Source: Phascolomyces articulosus (taxonomy: Eukaryota; Mucoromycota; Mucoromycetes; Mucorales; Lichtheimiaceae). Taken from it: DNA of 64,000 nucleotides. Each line of letters opens with the position of its first letter. Within the stretch, counting starts at the first letter, position 1. This document shows positions 1 to 9,701 of this stretch, in pieces. Made by a program: the position numbers and the translations under genes. The notes beneath the pieces are model-generated. The model saw only the letters and a program-made list of their open reading frames with translations, was not told the DNA's origin and ran no database searches. The stretch lies in assembly GCA_025677815.1 (NCBI GenBank), contig JAIXMP010000002.1, positions 620,001-684,000 on the forward strand. The letters are read 5' to 3'.

Positions 1-176
1 TCAGCTTGTGATTTATGAAGTTACTTATTGATAAAATTAGATAATAGTGCTAAATTAGAGCAATTATAGAAAAAAATGAACCAGCAATGAACCGGTAAGT
101 TGGGGGTTAGAAAAAAAAATATTCATCATGAGGGAATCATCTTTAACCCCCACTCTCTTTAGATTTAGCCCTTTTC

Positions 177-209
<33 letters not shown>

Positions 210-445
210 TCCTATTAACCTCTTTTTATAAAACCTTAGTTGTAAAACTGAATCGACATTAACTTTTTGAATACCTTCCATATCCCATTGTCACATTCCT
301 TTCCTTTTTTATTAATTAATATTAATATCAATAATAACACAAATACGTTCAAAGCAACCAACGACTAAAAATATTCTTATATACATAATAACAATAGCAA
401 CAACAAAAAAATAGTGCCAATATATATAAAAAAAAACTAAACTCT
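1..445. other. Left-edge spacer and upstream region of the first gene
   Basis: No gene is supported here. It is AT-rich leader DNA of the membrane-protein gene that starts at 446. It holds a CT-rich microsatellite (about 171-210) and A/T-rich tracts, including a TATATATAAA stretch only about 20 bases before the ATG, too close to be a conventional TATA box for this start. Confidence 0.6.
171..210 (+). repeat. CT/TTTC microsatellite
   Basis: A run of TC dinucleotides grades into TTTC repeats in the leader of the first gene. Such pyrimidine tracts are common in front of genes in this window. Confidence 0.8.
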
Positions 446-1708
446 ATGCGATTACGGTTCATCATTGGAATGATGCTAATTCCAGTTTTTTTCACATCGT
501 GTACAAAATCGTTACCAACAATACCTTCACCTACTCCTTCAAAACCATTACAACCCGATTCTATACGACCAACCCAATTGAGTAGGAGGCAGGAGCAACA
601 AGATCATAATGAACAAAGTCCACCACCGGCAATAACACCTAGGCCAATACATAAATCCGAAATTGAGAAAAAAGATCAAGAAGGAGGAACAAAACAAACC
701 ATTGCAGCACATACATCAACCAATGACAATGATGAAACAGTCATTATTAATGTCACCACGGTAGTCGTTGTTGCCGCTGGCGGCAGTACACCGAATCCAG
801 ACAATCAAGTTTTGCATACCCCTGTATCGGCAGCAGTACCTGGCGATCAAAACGAAGAAACAACGTTTGAAAATCAGTTACAAGATGATCAGGAAGCGTT
901 ACATCGAACGGCGTTGATTTTAGCACTTGTGGGGGGATTGATTGGTATTGCTATTGTAGCAAGCATTGTTATATTTACAAAAATGAGGGTACGAAAACGA
1001 AAATTATCAAAAGAGCACCAGGACGAAAATCTTGTTGGAAGTAGTAGTGTGGGTGACGATGAACGTGATACTGGAAATGACGACGATAACGATGATGACG
1101 ATGATAGCGAAAACAGTAATGGTCATAATAATAGTGATTTGGGTAGTTCATCGCCAGAAGCACAACGTCAAAGACCTTTAACACATAACAATAATGATGA
1201 TCCACCACTGACATTACAACCATCCGCACCACCTCCAGATGAACAACCACCTCACGATCCGGTAATAGGAACGAATCAACGACGAGTGGTTTCCATAGGG
1301 TCTCAAATGGCGCCTGCGCCATCTGCACCTACGGCAAAGGAGTTGGATGCTGCCAACAATAGTAACAATGATTACAGTAATATGCCCGTCTTATACCCAA
1401 TGCGCCCTCCCAATATTGAAGGATCATCTTCAGCTACTACTAGTCATCATCAACGACCGGATCAACGTTCCTCATCATCTTCTACTTGTCCACACTGTTT
1501 CGAACACACTCCATCCGCTCCACCTGTACCTGAAATGCCACCTCCAGCATATACACCCACAGCACCTCCATTGTACGCATTACCTCCAATACCTGATCAT
1601 ACATGTCATCATCAAGCACCTCCATCCTCATCCACTTCATCAATATCATCGACAACCAACACAGCTAATGATTTATTATTACCTTCATCACGGAACACAA
1701 CTTCATGA
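446..1708 (+). CDS. Single-pass membrane protein with acidic, proline-rich PPxY tail
   Basis: Intact 420-residue ORF from the first ATG. I do not recognise a named family. Residues 1-20 are hydrophobic and look like a signal peptide. A Ser/Thr/Pro-rich stretch follows to about residue 150, then one strong transmembrane segment (about 155-178) ending in a basic stop-transfer cluster (KMRVRKRK). The rest is a low-complexity tail with an Asp/Asn run, many PSAPP-type repeats and a PPPAY motif whose tyrosine is residue 369. The layout predicts a type I membrane protein with its tail in the cytosol. PPxY motifs are known ligands of WW domains of Rsp5/NEDD4 ubiquitin ligases, so a ligase-adaptor or sensor role is possible; this is inference. 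A wall-stress sensor (Mid2/WSC-like) is an alternative, though no WSC cysteine domain is visible. No intron is needed. Confidence 0.75.
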   Translation: MRLRFIIGMMLIPVFFTSCTKSLPTIPSPTPSKPLQPDSIRPTQLSRRQEQQDHNEQSPPPAITPRPIHKSEIEKKDQEGGTKQTIAAHTSTNDNDETVIINVTTVVVVAAGGSTPNPDNQVLHTPVSAAVPGDQNEETTFENQLQDDQEALHRTALILALVGGLIGIAIVASIVIFTKMRVRKRKLSKEHQDENLVGSSSVGDDERDTGNDDDNDDDDDSENSNGHNNSDLGSSSPEAQRQRPLTHNNNDDPPLTLQPSAPPPDEQPPHDPVIGTNQRRVVSIGSQMAPAPSAPTAKELDAANNSNNDYSNMPVLYPMRPPNIEGSSSATTSHHQRPDQRSSSSSTCPHCFEHTPSAPPVPEMPPPAYTPTAPPLYALPPIPDHTCHHQAPPSSSTSSISSTTNTANDLLLPSSRNTTS

Positions 1709-3610
1709 CATTCATCAATTCTACCATAAAAAAAAGTGTTTTATCTTAAATTAATTATATATTATTATGTTGTCTTTTTTATAATTTCATGAGAGTGGAG
1801 GAGAAATATGATGTGGGTTCGTGAATAAGGAAGGATGAGGTAATATTTTAAGAACAATGATAATAAGTAATGTATTTATATGTATCGTCGATCTGTGCAT
1901 GGTAGTCTCTATACACGTATGAGTATATTTGCTTAAAACGGAGAATAACTGTAAATATTACTTCCTGCACATTGATATGAATAAATATTAAATTATTTTC
2001 TCCTAATATTTTTTTCTTTGACAAACTCATAATTTCCAAAAAAAAAAAAAAATGGATATCTAAGTATTCCCAAATACAATCCTCTTAGAAATAGCAGATC
2101 CGGTTTGACCCTAAATTAATTATAACTATAGAGAGATATTTGTTTTTTATCCAAAGATTACGGTTGGCTTGCTATTGTATATAATTTGAAGCACTATAAT
2201 GATAGGAAAATACCTGATTAATATAAAAATTAGATTTGACAATTTATTATAGCCAGAGAAGAATAGAATGTGGTATAAACTGTACCAACTCTCTGTAAAA
2301 TTGTACTTGACATCAATTATTTAATTCTATATATATTGAATTCCTTTGATAAAGTCCACAGCTGCCACATAAAATAACCTATGTATTCTCAGCTCTATAT
2401 AGTATTACTATGGTGTATCCTGCCACTGTATAATACATAACATTTTATAAATATAGATTCCGTAATATAAAAGTGTTCATTATATATCTTTTTTAAAAAA
2501 ATAAACCAGTAGTCGTCGTGACACTGATAAATTGATACACCACAAATCCATTTCTTCTGTTAATGACCATTTTAAACTTTTGAACGTCTTTCTTCGAAAA
2601 GAATATAGTAAGGCTGGATTGTTTGAGGTCCAATATTTATGTTGGCACTGGAAAGATCCATGAACATTATAATTAAAATATTGAAATGACATCCTCTAGC
2701 TCATAAAGAAGGTTTCAAAGTATGCGCCATTAAACGAGCAATTCTTTCGTTTTGAACAAAAAAAAACATTATAAATATTTTTGATCTTTGAAATATTTTG
2801 ATAAAAAAAGTGAGGCAGTGGATCAGAAGACCCGTTCTAAGAATCCACTAAAAAAAAGGAATTAAATAGCAAATACCACATTTGTATATATTATATATAA
2901 ATACACACACAATCAATCATCTATCACTGATAAAAGAAGAAAAATATAATTATTATATACTTCTGCCAGTAGAACATGGGGAAATTTTATTAGTGTATTC
3001 ATACTCGCTACTATTACTGATTACAAGGAAATAAAGAAAAAAAGCGCTATAATTTTGTACAGTCACGGAAGGTGAAGAGAGAAAAAAACAAGCCTCGTAT
3101 GAGTAGTCAGGGCATCAAAAAGATTGATTGGGAACATATTGCAGTATTTGACCAAGATGGTAGGATTACTAGGATTTGAAGTCAAAGCAAAGTGACAACC
3201 AGTATATAGAAGGTATGAACGAAGGAGATTTTGAAGAAAGTCAAAGAAAAAAGAAACGCGTGTATGGAATTTTTTTAATACGATCTCTAAATGAGAGATA
3301 GTAAAAGCTAAAGAAAGGCGGTTTGTTTTAAAATGACGATGGTAATGTATGAAAGTGCCCTTTTTTTGTGTTGTGAGAATTGGAAAAAGTAATACAATGA
3401 TGAATAAGGGTATTAAAAGAGTATGTGGTGGTTGTAGTATATATTAGTTGGTAGGTAACAGGAAAGTAAAGTTGTTGGTTTCAATTCTGTATGTCTATTT
3501 ACGATGGAATCTAGATACTATGGTACTCTCAAGCAGCTTCTTCCGATATTGGATTTACTGTGTTTGGTTAAAAAAAATGAATTGGGGTGTCGAAAAAAAG
3601 TAACCTAATG
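1709..3610. other. Gene-poor AT-rich spacer
   Basis: Only short unsupported ORFs are present, for example about 70 codons at 2480-2692 on the minus strand. I see no conserved motif, RNA gene or clear repeat. Poly-A and poly-T tracts are frequent. Confidence 0.6.
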
Positions 3611-3735
3611 TGGTAACTGTTATAGTAAACGTCTTCCAATAATAGAGGATCGGAAGACGCTTACATTACGGTATTAGGAAATAGATAATTTTTTAATTAA
3701 TTCTGATAACTGTCTTCTGATATCAGAAGACGTTG
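3604..3735. repeat. Two neighbouring palindromes with GTCTTC arms
   Basis: The first is an imperfect stem-loop spanning about 3604-3678. Its inner arms are an exact inverted repeat CGTCTTCC / GGAAGACG (3630-3659), and outer CCTAAT / ATTAGG segments also pair. The second, at 3712-3731, is a perfect 20-base palindrome centred on GATATC with the same GTCTTC arms. Function is unknown; a small inverted-repeat element or a protein-binding site cluster would fit. Confidence 0.6.
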
Positions 3736-3894
3736 CTTGAGAGCACCCTATTTCGTTGTTGTCGTCTGTGAATTAGTGGCGATATAATATGTGTATCAAA
3801 TGATTCTGGTGGTAGGTTGAATTCATCTGAAATAATTGGTTCAAATGAAACTGACCGGTGTTTCTAATAATTTGATATTTTCCATCATAATCTT

Positions 3895-4090
3895 TTTGCA
3901 ACAAGAATCATCTCGTATATTGTAATTACTGCATCTTGAAAAGCGTTTATGGATTGAGGATATTCGAAACGAGGCATACGTCTAATCCTGCACACATTTC
4001 CAAAGGGACAGTTCATAACCATCATTTGCAGTGTCAGTCCTAATCATTTTTTCATTTGATTAGAAGTCGTACTCAATATTAAAAATCAAC
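3895..4090 (-). repeat. Inverted repeat, left arm
   Basis: This stretch matches the reverse complement of about 5790-5980 along its length, with about three quarters of bases agreeing by eye. It covers the last coding segment of the decayed gene plus flanking intron-like sequence. Confidence 0.7.
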
Positions 4091-5191
4091 CTTATGCGTA
4101 CATAAACCAAACTTATATATATAGCCTTACCCATATAAATAAAGCCGACCACCCGGAATTAGTCAAAAAAATTCTGGGCATCTCTTGACTAATGCTGCTA
4201 ATTGATCCTTCATCATTTTTGGGGTTTTTAAATAACTTTCCCATAATTCTTTTGTGCCCTTAGAGTGGGTGCAGCAGGGATGGTAAATTGGATTGTAAAC
4301 AAATTTTACAAATTTCTTGCTTTTTTTTGCAGCAGTGTTGTGTGACCCAATAAAAATACTATATAATAACCGTCTATTTTTTGAATGAGTAATATGTTTA
4401 TGACAATCACTATGCTAATAAAATACACACCAATACTACAGATTGACGGTTGAACACTAAGTACATGGAATAACAAAAGGGTAAAGAAGAGATAGAATAT
4501 GGGAGAGTGGGAAAAGTGTAGAAATAGGAAATGATGGTTGGTTGATGCAGCCAAGTTTGTATAGTAGAATTGTAAATTTCTTCGAGAAAGTGAGGTATTA
4601 CTTACAGTCCAAGTTGCATTCCACTGCTGTACACACTCTTAGAAGTACTGTCATAACGGTCTAGATCGCCACATCCAAGTTCCAGTGATCCTTTTATAAA
4701 GATCAAATCACCACGTCTGCCAAGAGCCTTTGGTGGTAAGAGTTGACCACTACCTACAGACGCATGCATCTCAGTTTTTCTTGTGGATGAGACTGCACTC
4801 GTTTTCTCACCACTACTAATAATAGCAAACAAATCGTTAAAACCAATGCCCAAATCATACTGTTGAAGTAATATCTATTATTTCCCAACATTTAGCCACG
4901 AGCTTGAATCTCCACATTGTCGAAGCACCGTTCAACAGGCTGCCAAACGCGACACAATAAATCTGATTCAGTGTGATACAAATTTATCCATCGCTGACCA
5001 AAGGCGCTGGCGTTTGACAGTGAGGAGTAAAACGGTATTATTATCCAAAAGACACCATTCAAATCTACTCGGCGAGCTGAATTTTTTGAGCTATAGCATG
5101 TTCATTTTGGATAAAATCTTACTAAGTTACGGCGAAAAAAGTCTCCAAGTTCCGCTTTGAAAGTCGAAACTGCAAAAAGTTGTGTACCTCA

Positions 5192-5380
5192 CATGCAATT
5201 TTGTTTTTTCACAACTTGTGTGTACGTAGAATTACGCCTCAGCGTGTATGCAATTCTTTTTTTTTTCACAACTAGGGTTCGAAATTTCACCTGAGTATGT
5301 ACGTAGAATTACTAGTTAGATACGCCCTGCTAGTCCCTCAACGTACATGCGATCTTCTTTTTTTTCAGCTAGGTTTTCTA
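5192..5380. repeat. Diverged tandem repeat units
   Basis: Three related units start near 5192, 5248 and 5347, each opening with ATGCAATT or ATGCGATC followed by a T-tract and CACAACT or CAGCT. The 15-base word TGTACGTAGAATTAC occurs at 5221 and again at 5298. The units sit between segments of the decayed gene. Confidence 0.55.
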
Positions 5381-5789
5381 CCATCGTTATTCGGATAAGC
5401 TAGAGGCAACAGGCAATAGTAATAGAGTGATTAGGAAGAAGAATGAATTAGAAGATTTGTTGCTTCTATTTACATTAACATTTGAAAATCCATCCAATAT
5501 ACTCATAATGTTTTTAAAGGCATGGGATTGTAGATCAAGAGTGTCTTCATAATATTTCCAAACGGGATCAAAACAGTTTAGCCACAGCCGTTGGGTAAAT
5601 ACCTTGACCATCAATAGAATAGATCCATTGACATCCTCTCTAATGGCAGCACATACATCCCCGAACTTACGTTCCATATAACCCAAAACTTTTATTTTGG
5701 CAGTTTTTGTATTGTTATTATTGCAATCTATATATAAGGATATATATGCATAAGTTTGGTTCGGAGAGTTATTACATATGGATAAGATA

Positions 5790-5980
5790 AATTTTTAATA
5801 CCTGGTACGATTTCTAATCAAATGAAAATATTATTAGGATTGTCACCGCAAATGATGATTATGATTTGCCTATTTGGAAATCTGTGCAGAATCAGGCGTA
5901 TATCTCGTATCAAACATTCTCAATCCATAGACATTTTTCAAAATGCAGTAATTCCAATATATGAGATAATTCTTGTGCAA
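5790..5980 (+). pseudogene. Inverted partial copy of the decayed gene's last exon
   Basis: On the plus strand, 5822-5977 is open in the same frame as segment 4 of the neighbouring decayed gene (minus strand 4056-3895). It shares the features LxLQMMxM, GNxCRIRR and IYExILV. Similarity extends into the upstream sequence that looks like an intron 3' end (ATTAG just before the coding part in both copies). The duplication therefore included non-coding DNA and is not a retrocopy. No other part of the gene is found on this strand. Confidence 0.55.
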
Positions 5981-6019
5981 AAGAGGGCCTATATAATATG
6001 CCTGGTGTTAAAGTGAATT

Positions 6020-6880
6020 CTCAGGTTGTTTTACCGAATATTTATTACTTACATTGTTTATGAGTACATGGATTCACCCGCATCGCGAGGAAGCCACTAA
6101 AGACAAACAGATGAATATTACTTGTGCTCTATTGTAAAAGGCACCACTTATTCCTACTTTTTATCCAATTCAAAAAGAGAATCACAAAACTTACTATTAC
6201 ATTTTGTAGCCAATGCCAGCAATGCATTCTATCAAAACAGATATGCTCGTTTTGGGTTAATCCATGATGGACGCTCCCTTTATCATAATATATTTTTTTC
6301 TTATTACGAAAATATAACTTTTTTCACTTTCTTTACAACCATTATAATATGCCACTTTCTTTTGTTCTGCTTTCATAACTTAACAAAGCAGAACAATTAG
6401 GAGGGTTAAAGGAAAAGAAGAAGAAAAGACAAAAAAAGATTTCTCTTTTTGTGATGTTATATATTATGTTTGATTTGTTGATATTCTCGCCACAAACAAC
6501 ATATTATTAAAAACCAGTGATTATTGTGGTTCAGCATGGAAAGAAATATTAATGCGAATATAGAAAAACTATATTTTTTATGATAATATATAAGAGAATA
6601 ATATGAGAGATGGAATATGTGAGATTTACTTGGTTGCATTGTATGCATAATATACTACGAATAATTCGAAAGCATAATATAAGAAAAGGGAGAGAACAAT
6701 AGACATGCATCGATCCTTGATGCACACTAATCAAAGCCATCAACTTCATATATAAATTAACGTAGTCAGTTGAGAATAAGTTTCGATTATGTTACATGTT
6801 TTATTCTATTAAAATGATAAACTACAATGATATAAATCTTTTAACCGTTTTAATCAGTAAATTGTTATTAGGCAACATTT
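6020..6880. other. AT-rich spacer before the transposon
   Basis: Short ORFs occur but they lack ATG starts or motifs. No supported feature. Confidence 0.55.
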
Positions 6881-6957
6881 AGGGGGTTTCAAATTGATTT
6901 TTGATTTTTGCGCGTTGGGTAAATTTTAGCGAGTTGGACCTAATTTTTGCGCGTTGG
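6881..6957 (+). repeat. Harbinger left terminal inverted repeat
   Basis: 77 bases, identical to the reverse complement of 9702-9778. It contains three copies of a GCGCGTTGG-like motif. Confidence 0.95.
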
Positions 6958-6996
6958 CTCCAAAACCTATCGCGCAAGTTTAAAGTTGCGCGTTGG
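6910..6996 (+). repeat. Subterminal iterons GCG(C/A)GTTGG
   Basis: The nonamer occurs at 6910, 6929 (GCGAGTTGG), 6949 and 6988. The starts are 19, 20 and 39 bases apart, close to a 20-base period. Such subterminal repeats are the usual binding sites of Harbinger companion or transposase proteins. The right end repeats the pattern through the inverted repeat, with one extra degenerate copy near 9681-9695. Confidence 0.75.
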
Positions 6997-7042
6997 ACTA
7001 TCTCGCATTTTCTTCACTCAAATCATTTTTGAATTTTAACCA

Positions 7043-8242
7043 ATGCCAAAAGTTTCTGACCGTCAATGGACTCTTGCTCAAGTCGACAATGCCATTAAAT
7101 TCTTGATGTCGCGTGAAATGACTATGCCTTTTGGTTCTGAAGAACAAATTAAGGAACGAAAACGCATTCAAGAGCTCTGCAGAATTAAGGCTGGAATTTT
7201 TGCTCATCGTAACATAAATCCTTCCATACCTGTACCAAAATTACGAGAGAATCGAGATTTCTTTTTCAAGTGGGCAACAAAGCATTTCAGAAAGATCGTT
7301 CGTATGAACAAGGCGTCATTCCATAAACTCGAAAATATGCTCGAAAAAACACCAACTTTTATCAATATGTCAAATCGACAAACACGAGTTTGGGTTCAAT
7401 TGGCAGTTACATTGGAATATCTCGCGCACGGTGGTACTGGTGGTTCAGTTGCACAGCTTGGGCGTAAATGGGGTATTGCTGATGGAACTGTGAATTTATT
7501 TGTTGATCGTATTCTTGAAGCCATTGGATCAATGGCACCAACTCTGATCAAATGGCCTGATCATAACGAACGTCAGCAAATTTCTGCTCGTGTAAAAGAA
7601 GCCCATGGCTTTCCTCATGTTATTGGATTTGTGGATGGGACATATGTTATTTACTCACAGAAGCCTGCCGTTGATGGTTCTACCTATTTCACTAGAAAAA
7701 GTACCTATGCGATGAATGTACAAGCAATATGTGATGATCGTCGAATGATACGATTTGTTCAAGCAGGATGGCCAGGATCTGTCAGTGACTCAACAGCATT
7801 CAAAGATACATCGATTGCTAGCAACGAAGGTGCATATTTTTCTAAAGGAGAGTACTTGATTGGTGATGCTGGGTATGCATTAAGCAATCGGATGTTAACA
7901 CCTTATCGACGACCCCAAACTGATGGTAATGAACGTAACACGATGTTTAATGAAGATCTTGCTTCTGCACGCGTTGTGATTGAAAATACGTTTGGCATAT
8001 TAAAAAATCGCTGGCATTGTTTGAAGCAAATGCACTTTCAAGTTAAGAAGGAAAAAGATTTGGACAAAGTTATAAAAGTTATTGCTGTTACAGTATGCTT
8101 GCATAACTTTTTAATCCAAGAAAATGACGAATGGCCTGTAGAGAAGCAACCAACACCAAAACGAGTTGAACTACCAACTGATGACACTTCAGTTTCACAA
8201 TGGAGAGAGTATATCAATGATTTCATTTCTGCTAGAAGATAA
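7043..8242 (+). CDS. PIF/Harbinger (HARBI1-like) DDE transposase
   Basis: Intact 399-residue ORF beginning 86 bases inside the left inverted repeat. The N-terminal half contains a helix-turn-helix-like segment (about 120-160, ending AQLGRKWGIADGTVNLFVDR). The C-terminal half is a DDE_Tnp_4 nuclease fold. The three catalytic acids are visible: D198 in GFVDGTY, D275 in IGDAGY and E314 in VIENTFGILKNRW. Length and motif spacing are as expected for HARBI1-like transposases, which cut and paste the element using the inverted repeats. There is no stop or frameshift. It converges with the companion gene, with 78 bp between the stops. Confidence 0.95.
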   Translation: MPKVSDRQWTLAQVDNAIKFLMSREMTMPFGSEEQIKERKRIQELCRIKAGIFAHRNINPSIPVPKLRENRDFFFKWATKHFRKIVRMNKASFHKLENMLEKTPTFINMSNRQTRVWVQLAVTLEYLAHGGTGGSVAQLGRKWGIADGTVNLFVDRILEAIGSMAPTLIKWPDHNERQQISARVKEAHGFPHVIGFVDGTYVIYSQKPAVDGSTYFTRKSTYAMNVQAICDDRRMIRFVQAGWPGSVSDSTAFKDTSIASNEGAYFSKGEYLIGDAGYALSNRMLTPYRRPQTDGNERNTMFNEDLASARVVIENTFGILKNRWHCLKQMHFQVKKEKDLDKVIKVIAVTVCLHNFLIQENDEWPVEKQPTPKRVELPTDDTSVSQWREYINDFISARR

Positions 8243-8320
8243 TCATGAGTTACTACGTTTATTCTAATAATACTATATAGATGCATGCTACTTTATACAA
8301 TATAAAAATATAACTAATAA

Positions 8321-9622
8321 TTAGTTATCACCGAAATCGTATTCCTTGTTAAAGAACATATTAAGTATTTCTTGTATTTCTTTTGGGTCTTTTCCTTGAA
8401 GTAACAAATCGCGAACAAAGTTTGTTTTGAGTTCAAGCTTCTTTAGATGATAAGCATCATCGGTTTTCCTTTGATCCAAGTGGATATGCAATGTACGCTC
8501 TTTTTCGAATTTGAATCTCTTTTCTTCCAAATCGAACTTCATCTGCTCTCGCATCTCTCTCTCTTTATCCAATTCGAGACGCTTTTCCTCAAGTGCCATC
8601 CGTACCTCTTCTGTCCTAGCAAATGTACCAGCAAAATATCTTTTTTTAGTACGTTGGGCAGCCTCATCACCGTCATCATTGTCATTGTCATCTGCTGCTT
8701 CATTAAAAACTTGTGCAGGGGCAGGAGCTGGTCCCTGAATCGTATCACCGTTATCAGCCGAATTTCCTTCATCAGTCAACATATCGCCATATATTTCATC
8801 CACGTCAGATGGTTGCATGCCATCATCAGAGTCTCTGGGTTCAGGATTAGCAATACGTTCTTCAGTTGATTCTTCATTATTTAATTCTTCAGTTGGTGCT
8901 AAAGTGGCTGCCATACGACCGAATTCCTTGACCACAACGGGATTTACATTGTGCTTCTTTGCAAATAATGCATCCATTCTATTGTAAAAAGGGCATTCGT
9001 AATTCTTTCTTTCGTCGATTGTTTCTAGGCCAGCTTTTAAATGACGCTCTTTAAGACCATATCCCGTTCTGTTCATTGCATTTTTTTCGTTTGTATACTT
9101 TTTTTTGTAGCTACGAAGACGTCCATCAGTTGACTTAGAGTCCCATGGTTTTAAACCATTTGGCTCATTAACTTTTATGTTCACATATTTCATAAGACTT
9201 CGGATACCATCGCTTTTCTTTAAAGCTTTCCCACCAACAGGCTTCCCGTTTGCTGCGTCACCAGTTACCAAAGCAGAGTTTTCAGGTATTTCAAGCCAGT
9301 TGATCATTGCTTCATAGTGGTCAGGGGTGGTACGACTATATGTTGATTTTTGATAATCATTGTCTTCTGATTCACTCTCTGATTCATCAATGCTGTCATC
9401 TAAATCAGATTCATCCTCGACAATCTGCTGCACTTTTTTCTGGTTTTGGGACTTAGAACTGCTGGCAGTGTTGCGAACCGAATTTCTACGCGTTTGTTGG
9501 GTGCGAGGAATGTTCTTAGATTTATTGCTTGATGTTTTTTTTATTGTTGCTTTTGTATTAGAGTTATTTTTATTGAATGCTACTTTAGCTTTAGCAGTGG
9601 ATTTAGTATTAGACTTAGTCAT
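8321..9622 (-). CDS. Harbinger companion DNA-binding protein
   Basis: 433 residues from the ATG at 9622. The frame stays open further upstream into the inverted repeat but no earlier ATG exists. The N-terminus is Lys/Ser/Asn-rich and basic, followed by an acidic Asp/Ser/Glu run. A helical domain (about residues 95-220) has conserved tryptophans (NWLEIPEN, KPWDSKS) in the manner of Myb/trihelix-like proteins. The last third is a charged coiled coil (EEKRLELDKEREMREQM and following). PIF/Harbinger elements typically encode a Myb/SANT-like partner that binds the ends and brings in the transposase. The family call rests on context and general composition; I cannot confirm a SANT fold. Confidence 0.8.
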   Translation of the reverse strand: MTKSNTKSTAKAKVAFNKNNSNTKATIKKTSSNKSKNIPRTQQTRRNSVRNTASSSKSQNQKKVQQIVEDESDLDDSIDESESESEDNDYQKSTYSRTTPDHYEAMINWLEIPENSALVTGDAANGKPVGGKALKKSDGIRSLMKYVNIKVNEPNGLKPWDSKSTDGRLRSYKKKYTNEKNAMNRTGYGLKERHLKAGLETIDERKNYECPFYNRMDALFAKKHNVNPVVVKEFGRMAATLAPTEELNNEESTEERIANPEPRDSDDGMQPSDVDEIYGDMLTDEGNSADNGDTIQGPAPAPAQVFNEAADDNDNDDGDEAAQRTKKRYFAGTFARTEEVRMALEEKRLELDKEREMREQMKFDLEEKRFKFEKERTLHIHLDQRKTDDAYHLKKLELKTNFVRDLLLQGKDPKEIQEILNMFFNKEYDFGDN

Positions 9623-9701
9623 TGTAATGAGATGTGTCAAAAATAAAGAGGTAAATGGAGTTCGTGTTGTTGATATATGTGCCAAAGTGCAAAAATAAGG
9701 C

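Larger units (their letters stand above)
3895..5686 (-). pseudogene. Decayed gene of an uncharacterised fungal family
   Basis: Four protein-like segments lie in order on the minus strand but no continuous gene can be built. Segment 1 (5686-5450) starts LGYMERKFGDV. Segment 2 (4969-4893) contains a RVWQPVERCFDN stretch and ends in a stop. Segment 3 (about 4860-4610) holds SGEKTSAVSS and RRGDLIFIKGSLELGC. Segment 4 (4056-3895) holds GNVCRIRR. The order and the RKGDL...ELGC / CRI.R signatures resemble a large uncharacterised family I recall from Mucorales genomes; that match is from memory. No initiating ATG is found for segment 1, segment 2 ends in a stop, and the gap 5450-4970 holds diverged tandem repeats. 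Some breaks may be introns, since acceptors precede segments 3 and 4. A broken or very diverged member is the best reading. Confidence 0.5.

Noticed and set aside
975..1328. Antisense 117-codon ORF in the first gene
   Set aside because: It is a shadow of the repetitive Asp/Asn/Pro-coding sequence, His/Tyr-rich with no motif.
6122..6400. 92-codon plus-strand ORF after the inverted partial gene copy
   Set aside because: Starts at TTG, composition is AT-driven, and no similarity to the decayed family could be seen.
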